Source: Amoebophrya sp. A120 (taxonomy: Eukaryota > Sar > Dinophyceae > Syndiniales > Amoebophryaceae). Taken from it: DNA of 64,000 nucleotides. Shown one piece after another: positions 10,291 to 24,000 of this stretch (position 1 is the first letter of the stretch; every line of letters starts with the position of its first letter). Position numbers and translations under genes: made by a program. Below the pieces are notes generated by a model, which was not told the DNA's origin, did no database searches, and was given only the letters and a program-made list of their open reading frames with translations. The stretch is taken from NCBI GenBank assembly GCA_905178155.1, contig CAJINV010000009.1, forward strand, positions 1,103,415-1,167,414, in the 5' to 3' direction.

Positions 10291-12243
10291 TCACCAAGAC
10301 TTCCACCATGGTCTGTCGCCGTCCTCGTCGTCGTCTTCTGCCATGTTCGCCTCGACATGGTTCCCCCCGTCCACGAATTTCCGCACCTTCAGCTCCGAGT
10401 CGTTATTTCGGACCTATGGAAACACTTCACATTAAAAAATGACACGCTTTTATTTTCAGTGCTGGCTGCACATCGAGATCGACTTCGTCAGTAGCACGAG
10501 AATCAAAGAAAATGCGACACCACAAAAAACCAAAGAATCAAAAGCAGTCGAATACGTTTGTTATGTGCTTTCTTCCATCCTGCGACGTGAGAAAAGCGCG
10601 CAGCTTCTCTAGTTCTTTCTGCGTGTTTGCCTTTGCCTGTTTGGAATATTCTTTCGGCGAGAGATAGCTGGTATGTATCTCCGCTTGTGACGCCACCTGT
10701 TATTTTCGTGCGAAGTTCATACACGATGTCGAAACTTCTCCACCTTGTTCGAAGGCCTAATTTATTATATGCAAATGCAGTTGCAATGCTGAAACAAGCC
10801 ATAGCGTATGTAAGTATGAAAGGAAGTACGACCACGTTCTTTACCTCTCTTCGCATTCTGCAGGACTCGATACTGTGCCAAATGCTGTTCCAGGCGAGGA
10901 GTATAAAGAGGATAAAGATGTTCATAGCTGGCACGGTTGTGGACTTCAGCACGGCTATGATGCCGTAGACGAAAATTCCGTACTGCAGGAACTTCCTCGC
11001 CCGGCTGGAGTCGTCTTCATCGGGAATGTGGTCTATCCTGGCGCCGTTGCTCGCGATTGTGAATGCGATGTCTTGACCCATCGGGATGTCTGTTTCTTTC
11101 ACGCCGAACACGTACTGCCCGAACATGATGCCGCTTAACAGGGCAAGGCCAACCACGACCGCACCTACTGGAAACTCGTAGTACCTGTGTTGTCGTGTCG
11201 TTTTAGGGCAAGTGCCTTCTTCTGGTGGTGTTCCAAATACTTTAGTTAAACAAAGAAAGACCAAAAAAAAGATGAAACCCCATTAAAATTAATGTGGCGC
11301 CGCTATAAATATGACAAATTCGTCAATACGGGTCCTGCAAACTGGCCACTGTGACGACGAGCTGCTGCACCATTTGGAAGGACGGGAGCATTGTCTGCCA
11401 TGCGTACAACCCCATTGTTGGCGCAAGAATGACCATCATGTTCATGATGGCGAAGGTTTTCTGCCCAAACGGCAGCGCGTTCTTGGTCGACCGGAACGCG
11501 TAGTACATCACCACGCTCGCGAACAGCAGCAACCCCAACACTCCGCCCAGCGCCCAGTGCACCACTTGCGACCGCCCAAGGGTTTTGTAGAAAAGGACGG
11601 AGAAAATGCCGCTGAAGAGGAGGAAGACCCGCAGGTGATCAATCTGGATGACCCAATCTGCTTTCAAATTTCTCGGCAGATTCGCTTTCGTGGATTCCAG
11701 AAACAAGCACTGTGCGGGACTGTTCACCTCGCAAGCCTGCTTTATGGGCTCCGCATGCGGCTCGGGTCTTGCTTCGTCTTCCGCATAGTAGGCCGTGCCT
11801 GGTGCGGTCGTCCTACTCCGCTGCTGCTGCGCACTACTGCTGTCCTCCTTGTACACTGGGTACGCCACGCAACTCGGTGCGCAGCCGTCGTGGCAGTCTT
11901 CGCACAGAAAGGGCGCGAAAACCTTCGTGACGTAGTAGTGGGCGTGCTTGAAGAGCAGCCTACACAATAACCCACGGGGAACGGGGTTTGCGGACAGGGT
12001 GAAGGGGACAGATCTGGAGCTAGTAGCGCCGGCGAAGAGGGCGAGCTGGTCCTGGAATTTTTGCATGCCGCTCTGCGGCTCCGTGCTTGGCCAGGAGAGT
12101 TGCAGTTCCAGCTTCTGCAGAGGCGTGCGAATGGCGGCGGGAGCGCACACCGTCCGGCTATCGACGGAGCCCAGCACCGGGTCTGCATGGACCACGGTTG
12201 TCAGCAGAAAAACATGCAGAAGCAAGTTCATGTCGCTGCGCAT
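10291..12243 (-). CDS. NEMP-type nuclear envelope integral membrane protein
   Basis: Four exons join through GT-AG introns with consistent phases: 12243-11330, 11184-10845, 10696-10556 and 10413-10291, giving 505 residues. The order is a cleavable signal (LLLHVFLLTTVVHA), a ~200-residue lumenal domain with paired Cys (CEDCHDGCAPSC), then a run of about five membrane segments starting VFLLFSGIFSVLFYKTLGRS. The cytoplasmic or nuclear tail contains YLSPKEYSKQAKANTQKEL, LRAFLTSQDG and VRKFVDGGNHVE. In NEMP proteins the corresponding tail has an E(E/K)(E/Y)..QG..T...LEELR block followed by RF..F..G.H. NEMPs sit in the inner nuclear membrane and support envelope mechanics and germline function in animals. 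The tail ends in an acidic EDDDEDGD stretch. Family assignment rests on architecture and these blocks read by eye. Confidence 0.75.
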
Positions 12244-13329
12244 AGGAACGTCGTGAAATAGCTACTGATTGCGCACAGTAGTTTTTACTTTGTCCAAGGT
12301 GGGCAGTCCGAGTTTCTCATGGTGGGCAACGGTATGGAGAAGAGAAGATCTATTTGTTGCAAACACGACCCAAACATAAAACCAGCCGAATCGCGTTACG
12401 ACCAGCAGAGAGCATGCATTGATTTCTATATTGCTGAAACAGCACAGAGCAACAAAGTACAAGCAAATTTTACCTTGCTAAAAAGTTTATTTGGTGGAAA
12501 CCAAAAAGAAAGAGTAGGGTCCTGAGAGAAGCAAGTGTTGTCGATGTATTCATTTACAGTTGGGACTTATTTGCCGATGATCATCAGCTTCCGTGTCATC
12601 TTTATAACAACGTCGGAGAGTCCTTGCTGCATGCAGCCACCTAGGTATGCGCTATCACTCAAACATCTTGCAGTGACAGTGTTTCAATCCCATATGAATA
12701 TGAACAGCAACCCTGGAACTCACAGAGAACTCAGTGCGTTTCAAATAGCACCTTAAGCAAAGGCGTATCTAGTCAAGCCTGTGACTTTTCAATACTGTTG
12801 GGATCCGCTGGAAGAGCCCATTATTTCATTTTCTAAAACTATTCAGAAGCTGTACAAGTGCAGGCTGCACTAATCCGTTGCAATCAACATTATCCGCATT
12901 TCCTAATCTGCCAAAGCATATAAACTTCGAATCGCATTCCGTCACACACACGCTCTAAATTTTAGTACAATGAATAATTTAGTGTAAGAATCGGCGCGAA
13001 ATGCAGGATTAATTTTCGACTATTCACGTCGCGGCTCTCATTTGTGCTATTGATTCACTGTTCTCGGCTCTTTCAGAATCGGCTCTGAAGTTCCTTTGCT
13101 GCTGCTATTCTCGATAAAATCTGTTCTCGGTTCCAATATTCCTTTGTCTGGTGACGTTCTGCTAAGTCTAATCAAGCTGGCCATGGTCCTGAGGTTTATC
13201 TGTTCTCTTGGCTACTAGCATTTCTTTGGTGACTCTTTTTGTTGCGCATGCGTATCTTGCTTCTTCTTACTTTTTCATCGCGAATCATCGCTTCGTGTTT
13301 CTTTCGCGACCTGCTATTACTCTCGCTAC
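12244..13329. other. Gap, no supported gene
   Basis: AT-rich interval between RSPH9 and the NEMP-like gene. ORFs such as 12535-12756 (plus) look random. No tRNA or other RNA structure is recognised. Confidence 0.45.
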
Positions 13330-14861
13330 TTAGAGCAGGAAGGGCAAGTCAGAGTTCTGCAGACCATGACCGATGTAGACAGAGCCGAAGTACCTCTTTT
13401 CTGCCACAGCGTAGAACACGTAGCCCGGCCACATCAGGGATCGCAGTTGTACCTGTTAACATCATGTTTTTTTTGTGACAAAAATCAGTATCAGAACAAA
13501 TACGCAATGAAGAAAAGCCGGCAACAGATCTGTGAAGAAAAACATCTGTACTCGACACAAGTACTCTACTGTTCTTGATTGTGCGCTTATTCTTCATTTA
13601 CCGAGCTGACGGTAGCGTCGGATCGCATTGCCCAGCACCCCGTTGGCAGGCTCGTGGTCAGGCGGTCCAGAAAGTTCGAGTTCTTCCATTCCACGTCGTC
13701 CTTTGCCATTGCGCGCTGCTTGCCGATCTGTGGAGTTTCAATCAGCAAGGAAAATTGATCATGATCATGCCACCTGCCGCCGATGAGAGCATCTAGTCAT
13801 TGTCATGCGGTAGGGGTGCAACAAGGAACCTAGTACTTACTAAGCACTTCTTCATATGCAAGAAACTCACACAATAGCAATACAAATAAAAAAGAACTCG
13901 ACATCTATACGTCGCTTGCCGGCCTGAAATGCGCAAAGCTGCCGAGATCGGTGAGTTCGGACCAGCTCAGGCCTGCGTACTCCGCACTTGGGACGACCTG
14001 GTGTGCGTCGTTGAGGACAAAGGCGGTTGCTGGTACTACCGAGGTCTCGGCGTCGATGGCGCCGATGGTGTACGAGAGCCTGTGCAGCTCGGTGATCGGG
14101 CTCTCCTCCATCTCCTCTGGGTCATCTGCGAAATATTGCGAAATTTGGATTTCAAATTGCAACTAGATCCAGCAGCAAATGCAAAAAAATCATTGTGCAT
14201 GAAAGAAAAACTAAATATCCAGTACTTATACCCTCTTTTTTTGGGAAGAGCAAGCAGTCTGGTTCACCGCTGAAGGGAGTCTCCGCTGGAAAAGTTTCGA
14301 TCATAGCCTTCTCGTCGTCCGTTAGCAAAGCCAAATCGCCGAACGTAAAGGTCTCGCCCGTCCTGTTGATATGAGGAATGAACAAAGAGGTCGACAAAAT
14401 TCACAGACGAATGGTGGCACCGTGTCTCTTCATTCCTTTGCTTATGTTCAGGCTTGATGAGAAAATTCAAATTGGAAAAAACATCCAGTACGCGCAGTAG
14501 AACTGTTTTGAGGGGAACTCGATATCGTTGTCCCGGATTCCGTAAGCGATGTAGTAGTCCTGAGTCTTTCCGAAGATTTTACCCCAGAAGAAAATCCGAC
14601 CGTATTTCTCGTCTGCTTGAAGCTTCGAGAGACCTGTTGAATGAGAAGGAGAAAAGTACTGTAGTTGCAATGAATCGCTTGGGTCATGCCTCGCCGCAGA
14701 GCAGAAACCAGAAAGAGAACAAACAGCACCCACAAGACAGTATCCGATATATTTGAAACAGAAACAGTACTGGCAGTAAGCATGGCAATCTCCGCGACGT
14801 TGAGGGTGTAACCCTGACTGCTGAGGAACCGAAGTCCCATTTCGATGTCGACCACCTCCAT
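13330..14861 (-). CDS. RSPH9: Radial spoke head protein 9
   Basis: Six exons join through GT-AG introns in perfect phase: 14861-14771, 14633-14492, 14362-14232, 14125-13911, 13727-13602 and 13452-13330. They encode 275 residues, against 276 in human RSPH9. Family blocks appear in order: SLSKLQADEKYGRIFFWG, KTQDYYIAYG, ELHRLSYTIGAID, VVPATAFVLN, GLSWSELTDLGSFAHFR, FLDRLTTSLPTGCWAMR and LRSLMWPGYVFYAV, ending DLPFLL. The same blocks in animals read DR.LFWGRI, DYYIAQGL, VVPRGA, F.GLS..EA..LS.Y.HFR and LRSLLWPG. RSPH9 is a core component of the radial spoke head of motile 9+2 axonemes, so the organism builds motile flagella. Because the protein is so recognisable, this gene calibrates the local splice signals: short introns, GT(A/R) donors and CAG or CAGG acceptors. 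Confidence 0.95.
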
Positions 14862-16766
14862 CTTTCCGTTGATACGGGAGCTTAACTAAAAACTACACCA
14901 CGATACGTACGCAGAACCCTCTTGTACTGAGAACCTATTTCGAGATTTATTTTCACAATTGTTTAAAGAAACAGGCAAAACCCTTTTTCCCGTAGAAGTC
15001 TACTCTCCTCGAACATTTACATAATGGCACTTTCGTCGTCCTTATTCAAAACTACAAGCTCTTCTTCTCTCCTCAGATTTCGTAGCAGATTTCGTACTTG
15101 CAGAAAGAAAAACAGAAGTAGGCTCTTAGATAATAAGTTCCGTGCGGATGTTGACAAGAATCCAACGTACTAAATCGACACGAATCAACGCCAACCCGTA
15201 ACTACTTGGTCGCTAGTAGAAATGTTGCACACGGAGCTGCACCCCAACGATTCCAACTGATAAATTTCAACACTGTCTGTGGTCCGTCAGATTCTAGGTC
15301 TCCTCTCGATCTCGTGCTCTCTCTGAGCTTTCGCGAAAGTTTTTTCACTCACATTGTCTCTCCTGTAGCAAATACGCAATTATAGAACAACATGCATTCA
15401 TTCAGCGCGACTTCACCTCGCCCGCACAACGGAGCAAGTGCCCAGCTGTCATTCTCAAATTGATTGAGCAGTGATCGAAGAGCTAGAGCATCCCAAAAAA
15501 AGCATTTCGGCAATCAACAAAGAAATGGCTGATCAAGCTACGTCGACGAAAGTAGCATTTTTTCTTTAAACCCAAGGGGTTGGTCTCGGTGTTAATAGCA
15601 ATAAAAACCGAACAACATCGGTGTCGGTTTAGAAGATACAGAGAGAGTGAGAGGCTTTCAGTTAGTTTTGAAGAGACAAAAAATTCATTATGTGGAAAAA
15701 AGTCTTTCCGGTCGTCTATTTTTATGGTAGAAGTCCTGAAATAATCCAACTATTCTCTGGAAAAGTGAAGATATGTCATCGGAAATAAAAAGCGACTGTA
15801 GGACCAGCGAGTCTCTGCTGCAGCTTCGGCTGCGTGCTCATAGAACATAATTTTCCACTGATACGGGTTGGGATGTTACATACGTTCTAGAACAATGCCA
15901 TAAATTATAGCCTGTTCGTGATGGTGTGCGACACGAAACAGCGTCTTGCACCCACGCAAAAGAACAATCAAACATCAAAAGCTGCCCCCTCAGTACTAAC
16001 TTAATCTCTCCCCGGCTATGTCCTAGCAAGCAGAGCCACTCCGGTGCTAATACGGAAACCGCCAGAGGACGATGAATACTAAAATAAAATGTAGGAGAGG
16101 CCGCAGAGGAATGACATGCCGACCAACTACGTGCTGGACTGCAATATCTACCGATAGCCCTAGTCGTTGTGGTGGAAGAAAATATCGATCGCGACTGTAT
16201 TCTCGTAAACGTCATAATTATCATGGTAGTGCGGCTAGTGTGACTTCATTTTTTGCTGAATTCTCGAGATAAGAAAGAGTTGAAATAAGAACTGTCGAAT
16301 AAAAATATACAAGAAGATGATGAAAAGGAGAAAATAAATGAACTGATAAAAACAAGTGAATCAATTTCTTGAAGAACAAGAAGGAAAAGGTGTGTATAAG
16401 AACTGTAGTCAAATCATGGCGGTGAAGAAAAGCAACTTGCTGCCGTACCATTTCCTAGTCTATTGCGTTCTGTCTCTGTCGCATTTATGCTTCCTCGTAT
16501 CTCGTGTCGTGTTTATACTGTGTGCCGAAAGCTTGTCGTAAAATGTCGCTGCAGGTAATATCAAGTAAAAGCCTTCACATTCTTTGTTTTTCCTCTAGGT
16601 AAGTACTTAGCTACCAACAATCAACGAGCTCCCCCGGTCCAAATTAGGTAAATTTTCCAAACATTGATCGCTATGCAGCTTTTTTTCTCTGCTTTCTCGT
16701 GCAAAAAAAGTTTCATTGTCGCATTAATGTTTGCGCCAGGTCGTTCTTGCGCTGCTCTTCTCTCCA
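14862..16766. other. Gap, no supported gene
   Basis: About 1.9 kb of AT-rich sequence upstream of RSPH9. The ORFs at 15483-15749 and 15838-16224 (minus) have no coherent composition and no splice partners I could find. I see no RNA genes or large repeats. Confidence 0.45.
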
Positions 16767-17996
16767 TCAGCTGTGTCGGTCTCTTGCCGCCTCCCAAGCC
16801 TCATCAGAAACGGTGTGCTTCTGATTCGATACCCGCAAAGACACCATAAGTCGCACCTGCGATGATGGTGAAAAGGTTTAATTTCAATCTTGACTGTGGC
16901 CACTAACACTATCATGTTTGTACTTCTACAATTCTTCCCGAGGTTTCGACCCTCCTGGCCAGCACAGGCTTAATCTCGTCCTAGTAGCACATAGCTTAAC
17001 ACAAAAGTTTACCTCTACTGCAGTCTTCAGCCATGCGGGCCCGACAGAACTACCCACCGGAGACCCCGAGACCTGCATGTATGTAATATGTAGATGGTCT
17101 TCTGTTTTTGATTCTGTTCTGTGAGCAGTTTGTACATGAAACACGTCGATGAGAAGCTGTTTTATTCTCGAAGAGCTCAAGAATGGCCGTGGTAGCACAA
17201 TCAAAAAGAAGGTAACTTCAAGCATGCACATTTACCGTCGTCGCCGCGTGATGGTCCCGTAACCCTGCGGCACAGTGCTTCTTGGTCGCTGACTCATCGT
17301 AATCCATGTCGGTGTCCGATTCCGCTTGTAAATCCCCCGCTCCGCTCGGGTTTATTCCTGGTGCGATATCGGCCGCCAGGCCGGGAACAAGGCTGGCAAA
17401 GGGGGGTGGTTTGAACGGAACGGGCGCGGTCGCTGCGCCGGAAAGATGCCGGGTCGGCGGTCCCGCCTCTTCCTGCGCGACAGTGCCAGTCGCAGCTGCA
17501 CGGTGGGGCCGGAACGGGACGAAGGGAAACAGCGAACTCGCCCCTAAAAAGCCGCCGGAATTTCGGCTCAGGTGATCGAGGACCATCTGCTCCTGCTCCT
17601 GCTCGGCGATTGTAGCGGGACCAGACGAAGACGTCGTCCCGAGGCAGAAGCTCTGGGACTGCCGCAGGGGCCCACCGTTCGGCGCTCGCGCCGAAACGTC
17701 CGGTTCGCGTGCCCGCTTCGACAGCACAAATGGTCCGAAGGTCTGCGCCTTCGGCTGATTGCTCGGGAAAGCGGAGCTCACCACGCGCCCGCGGGCCTGC
17801 GAGATGCCGAGCTGCGCGGAACCGGTGTGCTATGCGAGGAAAAAAGATCTTCTTATCGTATCCGTAGCCTCGACTGTGTTCTTAGTAGACAGCGTTTCTA
17901 TCTCTTTCGATGTGCAAAGAAATCATGATAGCCGCATGAATCTCTACCGCGACTTACGACCACCCTGCTTAGTGGCATGTGTTTTCGTTTCAACAT
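16767..17996 (-). CDS. Hypothetical 260-residue Pro/Ala-rich protein
   Basis: Four exons join through GT-AG introns, all phase 0: 17996-17958, 17829-17236, 17072-17013 and 16856-16767 (stop). The protein starts MLKRKHMPLSRVV. It has a mostly disordered middle (FKPPPFASLVPGLAADIAPG, and the acidic DTDMDYDESATKK) and ends SDEAWEAARDRHS. The basic KRAREP stretch could be a nuclear localisation signal. The start lies only about 90 bases beyond the stop of the large upstream gene, which is closer than other gene pairs here. These exons could therefore belong to an alternative 3' end of that gene, although no in-phase GT-AG join between the two was found. Function unknown. Confidence 0.55.
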
Positions 17997-18087
17997 GATA
18001 GTCGTGACACGTAGCAAAAGTTGACTTTCCACAACCTCGCACTCTACTGTTGAAAAATCATGATACAACAAAGCTTCGTGTAGTGAT

Positions 18088-21000
18088 TCAGAGCCTTTTT
18101 CCCTTGCCTATTGGACGGCTGCGGCGGCTGCGCTGGCGGTCCATTTGCACCACGTCTTCGTCCTCGAAGATGGGGGACGGTCCAGGCATCCCCGCGGGTC
18201 CCCACTGCGGCTGTTGGCCGGAGAAGCAGGCGGGCGTAGTGCTGTCCCACTGCGGCTCGGCGACCGAGGCTGCGCCACTGTGGGAGTACCCGGTCGACAC
18301 CGTTGACTCGAAAGACGGCGGTCCCGTGGTGGTGGCCCCCTCCCAGCCCGAGAACGGACTCGGTCCGCGCGCCAGGCTATTCCACTTACTGAAGTGGTTC
18401 GCCTGCTCCGAAAAGACGGCACTGCCCGGCGAGGCGGCGGCCAGCGAAGATTGCGGGGTGTTCATCTGTGCTGATGGTGGCCCGAACTCAACAGCGGGCC
18501 CGGCTGCCGCAGTGCTAGGCTGCTGCTGCTGCTGCTGCTGTGCCAGTGTAGTAGATGCGGCGGCCGGTGTCGACGCGGCGGTTGTGCTGCGCACCGGGTT
18601 GCTTACTGTGCCAGTTGATGGTGTTCCGCTTCCGCAACCCGCCAGGGAGGCAGCGGACATCGCGGCTCCGGCCGCAGGCGACAGCTGCGTCAAGAACGGA
18701 CTACTTCCGGCTGCTCCGGCGGCGCTCAACTGCGGCTGCGGGTACGCCAAACCAGCCAGAGACCCGGTGGAGGACGATGCGCCGATGCTCGACTCGGCGT
18801 AACCGACGGCGCCCGCGGCGCCCCGGCCGCAAAACGTACTTTCGTCCTGGTCGTCCTGGAACGCGGGAGCTCCGGGGGGGAGTTGCGCTTTCTGAAGGAG
18901 GTAGCTCGCGTAATACTCGAATTCGTACTCCTTCTGCAGCTCGTCCTCGCGGTCGCGCTTGTTCCGTTCCCACGCAAACTCGACCTTCTCGGCCTCCCGC
19001 GCGCGCTGCAGGTCCGCCAGCTTCTTCGCCTGGCCCTGGCGGACCGACTTCCGGGTGGACTTGCGGAACCAGTAGCTGGCGAGGCCATACGTCTTCTGGT
19101 TCACTTCGTCGAAGTACACAAACACGCCGGGAAAAGCGCCCTTCTGGTCCAGCTCGTCCGGGTAGTCCTCGGGCGTCTTGCTCAGCCAGCCGTGGAGACT
19201 TTGCGCCGCTGCGGCGATGCCGTGCATCTCCTCGGCCTCGCGGCCAACGTGACCCCGCCCCTCCTTGCTGCGGATGGTCAGCGAAGCTTGGTTCAGTTTC
19301 TGGAACAAATCCTGCGTCCGGTCGAGTGCCTGCTTCGCGGGTGCGGCCTCGTCTTCTGGCTGCGTGGCGTCGATGGTTCGCTTGTTGCGAACCGCGTCCG
19401 TGTGGGCCCAGATAATCAGCTCCTGCCCATGGCTCACCTCGCGGATGCCGGCGGCGGACCGCAGCTCCTCCTCGGAAGGCAGAACTGCCTGCTCCTGACT
19501 GCTTCTGCTCGCCACACTGCCCTCCTTCAACATCCATTCCGTTTCCTGCGCGACTTCGGACGGAGCCAGCTTGTACCTGACGGTGATGTTTACTATCTGA
19601 CAATGTACGATACTTCACCCGCAAGCGCCGGAGCGAGGTGGGCCAGATTCTTGACCACCAAAACAATTACGAATACGTACTCTTATTGCTCAACCTAACC
19701 TCTATTTGTACGTACATCCAAACCTAAGTTAAGTAGAGTGAAACTGGTCTCATTGGCAACGGATTTGTTCACTTTCGCACTTAAAATTGAAGGGAAACCG
19801 AATGGAAAATAAATCGACAAATAAGACGAAGTACTGCAATCTGGACTTCCGCGTGTGCTGCGCTCCTTTTGGCAGGCGATGATGCCAGAGCGCGTTTGGA
19901 TGGTGACCATCCTTTATCACCTCGGTCCACTTCTCGCGGATTTGCCCCACGATATCCGTCCACTGCACCCCGGGCGCCAGCTGAAAGAAGCCTTCGATCG
20001 GGATGAAGGCGGACTGCGACGTCTGTACGCCGTTGCGGTACTGGTGCGAAAAGAACCCACTGTCCGCAAATTGAAACAAATCGTCCGCCTTTTCCACCAC
20101 CCGCACCTGCTCGCTTTGGAACAGTTGCCGGGAGCCGAACACTTTGTCGGCGAACACGTGCACCTGCACGATCATCTCCTTGGTCTCGAGCGGACGACAC
20201 CCCTGCTTGCTCTGCAGCGGCGGGGTCTGAAACATGGGCAGGCGAAAATTCATGTGCATAAATGGGTTGAAGCTAAAATTGGACGAAGAGGTCGGTTGCT
20301 CGGACGCGGAGCCGGAACCGGCTGCCCCGATGTGGGAAGTGCCACCATTTGTCCCATGTTGCCCAGTGGCGCTGGGTCCACCTCCGTGTTCGGGGCAACC
20401 CAGGTCGGCGTGGTTCCCCGCGCACGCACAGAAATTTTTGTCGACCTCGATCTGCTCTTCCGTGAGTTCCTCTGACGCACACAGGTTCACGGTCTCGCTC
20501 TTCTGCGGGTCCACCTTGGAGGAAGCTGCTGCTGCACTCCCAGGGGTGCAGGACATCTGGTGCGTGATCTTGGGGAGAAAAATCGCGATCACCGACTTGG
20601 GCACGCCCAACTGGGCAGCGAACAGCTCCTTGATCTCGGTCAGCGACACATGAATTGCCTCCTGCTGGATGGGTCCGGACTTGTTCTTGCGCTGCTGGTC
20701 TTGGTGGTTGCCCGAGGCGGGCGACGCGGTCGATCCGGGCGTCGAGTGCTGGTGGGACGGTCCGTGGAAAACGGTGTAGTGCACCGCGCCGGCGAACACC
20801 GTCCGCGGGCGATTGTGCCGTCCGCCAATCAGCGTCCGCTCGGACTTTTGGTCCACGTGCACCGTCAGCCGCGCCGCCCGACTGGCGTGTCGCTTGGCTT
20901 TCCGTTTGGAGTGCGTCTCCAGTTCCGCGTCGGTCGCTGGTCGCTTTTTCCCGAAGCTCGGAGTGTTTGAGGAGCAGCCGGAGACCGTTTCTGCGGAAGT

Positions 21001-24000
21001 CGTTTGCTGCACCGAAGGACTGGATCCCGCATCCAACGGTATTGGTAACATGCGACCGCCGGCTCCCCGTGCACGGCCGCGCTGGATTGTTTGAGAGTAC
21101 AACAAATGATCGTTTTTAGTCAACAAGAAAAAGCACTTGCATACAAAAATACAGTTCGTTTCACGCGATTTTTGTGGGTGAGAAAGCAGTAGTACCCTGC
21201 CCTGCGTTGGCAGTGTTCCGAACAACTTGGAGGTCCGTCGCGCGGTAGGCAGTTCCTTGACCGGAGAAGTACTAGCTCGTCCGCCAGCGTTAGTAGAACT
21301 TCTACCTCGGTTATATACAACCGAAGCTTCCGGGTCGTCCGTTCGCTCGCTGGCGTCGTCCCTGAAATCTGGCGACTGCATGGTCGGCTCCTCAAAATGA
21401 TCTCCCCCCGGGATATCCTTCAAGGATTCCGCGAGCCGCTGGTAGTCCATCTCATCATCCGACCGAAAATGCTCCTCTGCCAGGTCGTCGCCGACTGTGC
21501 GCGCCGAAGGGGAGCAGCCAGGCACGGCGCGACCGGACGAAGACGAATGGTGCTGCAATTTGTCCTTCAGGTTCAACACAAATTTCCCCTGCACCATGCA
21601 GTCCTCATCCCCGTCTGACATCCGGTCTGGATCGCATGCGCCTTCCGAAGACTCCTTGTTTTCACGCGTTACCTGACGCGGCGGTCGCACCATGCCGTCG
21701 CCTCCGTTTTCAGAAGGACTGCAGGGTCTGAGACCACACTGTTGGAAGGCGCACCTGAATATTGCGTATTGGTCATCGCTACGTCGAAGCATTCGAGTTG
21801 CAGCTGCAGGTGATGAATGGTCACTCTCACTTCAATTTTGCATTATGAAAATTTTCCAAAATCATACATAGATGGACAAGCACATATTTACATTTGGTAC
21901 GAAGCGGTCCAGCAGCGCGCATCCCCTTCTTGGGCCAGTGCCTCACCGAATCTGAAAAATTGCGGCGATAAGTAATCAACTTGCCTGTCCTCCTGACGGT
22001 CGTGTGGGCTGCTACTCTGCTCTGGTGCTCCCTCTCCTCGTCCGCGCGAGCCTTCGTCAAGGCAGTCTGGTTGCGCATCCGGTCTCGCGACGAAACTACC
22101 CTCGTGTGCTGTCAATCCTGGCAACAACAGTGGCTGTTTTTTAGCTTGTCTCTCCGCTCCTGCGCTGTCCTCGCCCTTCCGCTCGCGGACGTTTTCCCTT
22201 TCGGATTCCGGACTAGCGTGCCGCCTACGTTGGACCTCGCCCGCGACCGCATCGCGCGGTGATCCGTTTCCGAAAAGCAGTCCGCGCGCTTGGATGAGAC
22301 TCCCCGGCACCGCCGCTTCGGGGAGTTCCAGTGGTGGCAGATGCGGGACTTGTGGCTCTCTTCCGTCAGCGTCTTCGTCCTCGTCCATTGTGCTCGTAGC
22401 GAGCAAGGGCGAAGATCGCGCGCGGCTAAATACTTCGGGCGATGGGCCGGCCAGAGGAGCACCGCCATTTCGGTCAGCCGCTCCAGGACCGCTGGCTCCA
22501 AGTCCCGCACCCTGCAGAAAGGTTGTGGCCAGTTGGCTCATCGCACTGCACGAGAACGCGTTCCGCGCAAGTTTCCCGCCCCCTCCGCTGCCGGACGACA
22601 TTGCGCTGCACTGTCGCCCCCAGAAACTTCCCGTGGCCCCTGGATCTTCTCGAGGGGAAGACAATTGTTCCGGCGAACGCTCGCGCGACACAGCACACTT
22701 CTCAAACATCAGGTCGGCTAGTGCGCTTTCGTTTAGCGTGTTATTGCCTCCTGCCGCATCCACCCGTTGTTGTTCCTCTGCCACAGCTTTGGAGTACGAC
22801 CCACGAGGGTCTTCTTGTCCTGCGGTTTTGTTCCCACTGGTGTATTGTTGTTCACCTGTTCTGCTGCTCGCGTCGAAATCTACAACGTCCGAGGACCCAG
22901 CGGGGCTTCTGGAGTTTTGTTGCTGTCCGCTAACTCGGGCGAGCTTGCCCTGCACAGCCATCATCGCCGCCATAACACAGCCTCGCTGCGCAGGGGGTAT
23001 AGGGTCCGGAGCTGGACCTACCAGTGGCGAAATCAGATCGTGGTCTGGCGTGGTAGGAACTCTTACCCGTGCAGCCTGGTCACTGTGGTCGAAATAGCGC
23101 ATGTCACTGCGGTTCGGACCTGGTCCTCGGGGCGGAGACCCGGGCGGAGGTCTGATTTTGAAACATCGCTTCGCCTGAAGTACCTCGTCTACGGCTTCCG
23201 GCACTGGAGAGCAGGCCGTCCGCGAGTCTGCCTCATGTTGATCCTCCGGCTGGCCAGCACGCTCATCACGTCGACCAGAACTAGAAGCGGACGAGTCGGA
23301 TGCCAGTTGCGGCGGTGATAGGGATGGCGCTTCCACCGGAGAAGCCGACATTGGAATGCCTGATACATGCAGTTGCCCTGCTTGCGCTATCGAACCTACA
23401 GGAGCAGTCGCGTATCCAAGTGGAACTCGAGACGGCACTGGCACCGAAACAGCTCCTCTTTGCCGCGCGGCCGCGTGGCTGTGCTGCTCCCAGTCGGCGG
23501 ACATAGGAAACACGCCCGTCGACGTCCTCGAGTGCACCAACCTCCCGGGCGGCGGCGGTGCTCGGACTGTCAAGGAGCCGCTAGTCGTGCCCACACCCAC
23601 GCTCGCTCGTGCGGACAAGGGCTGCTGCAGTTGAGGCGCGCCGGCGTGTGCACCTGCTAGAAAAGTTCCGCCAGATGGCTGCGACGCAGAAGCATAGAGC
23701 ACGCGATTCGGGGGTGAGATGCTGTCAGTGACGATCCGCCTGCCCTGTTGCTGCTGTTGCGCGCCGCTCGAAGTGAAACTTAAATTCATCAAAAAAGCAC
23801 CATCAGAACTGCCTGTAGCGGCAGCTGGAGCTCCAGTTGCGGGATTCGTAGCAAAGCCTCCCGTCGTGGTTGCAACCACCGCGAACTGCGGATGCGGCGC
23901 ACCTACCAATGGTGGTGGTGGCGTAATGGACCGATTGCTCGCGATTCCCGACCCTGCGGGCGTGACCGACGCCGGCGCGCCAAGAGAGAATGGCGGTGGC

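Noticed and set aside
18701-19666. 321-codon minus-strand ORF in another frame
   Set aside because: Arg/Gly-rich shadow of the 18088-19576 exon.
22294-23097. Plus-strand ORFs of 140-270 codons
   Set aside because: Antisense to the 2084-residue gene; no domain, and the minus frame continues through spliced exons.
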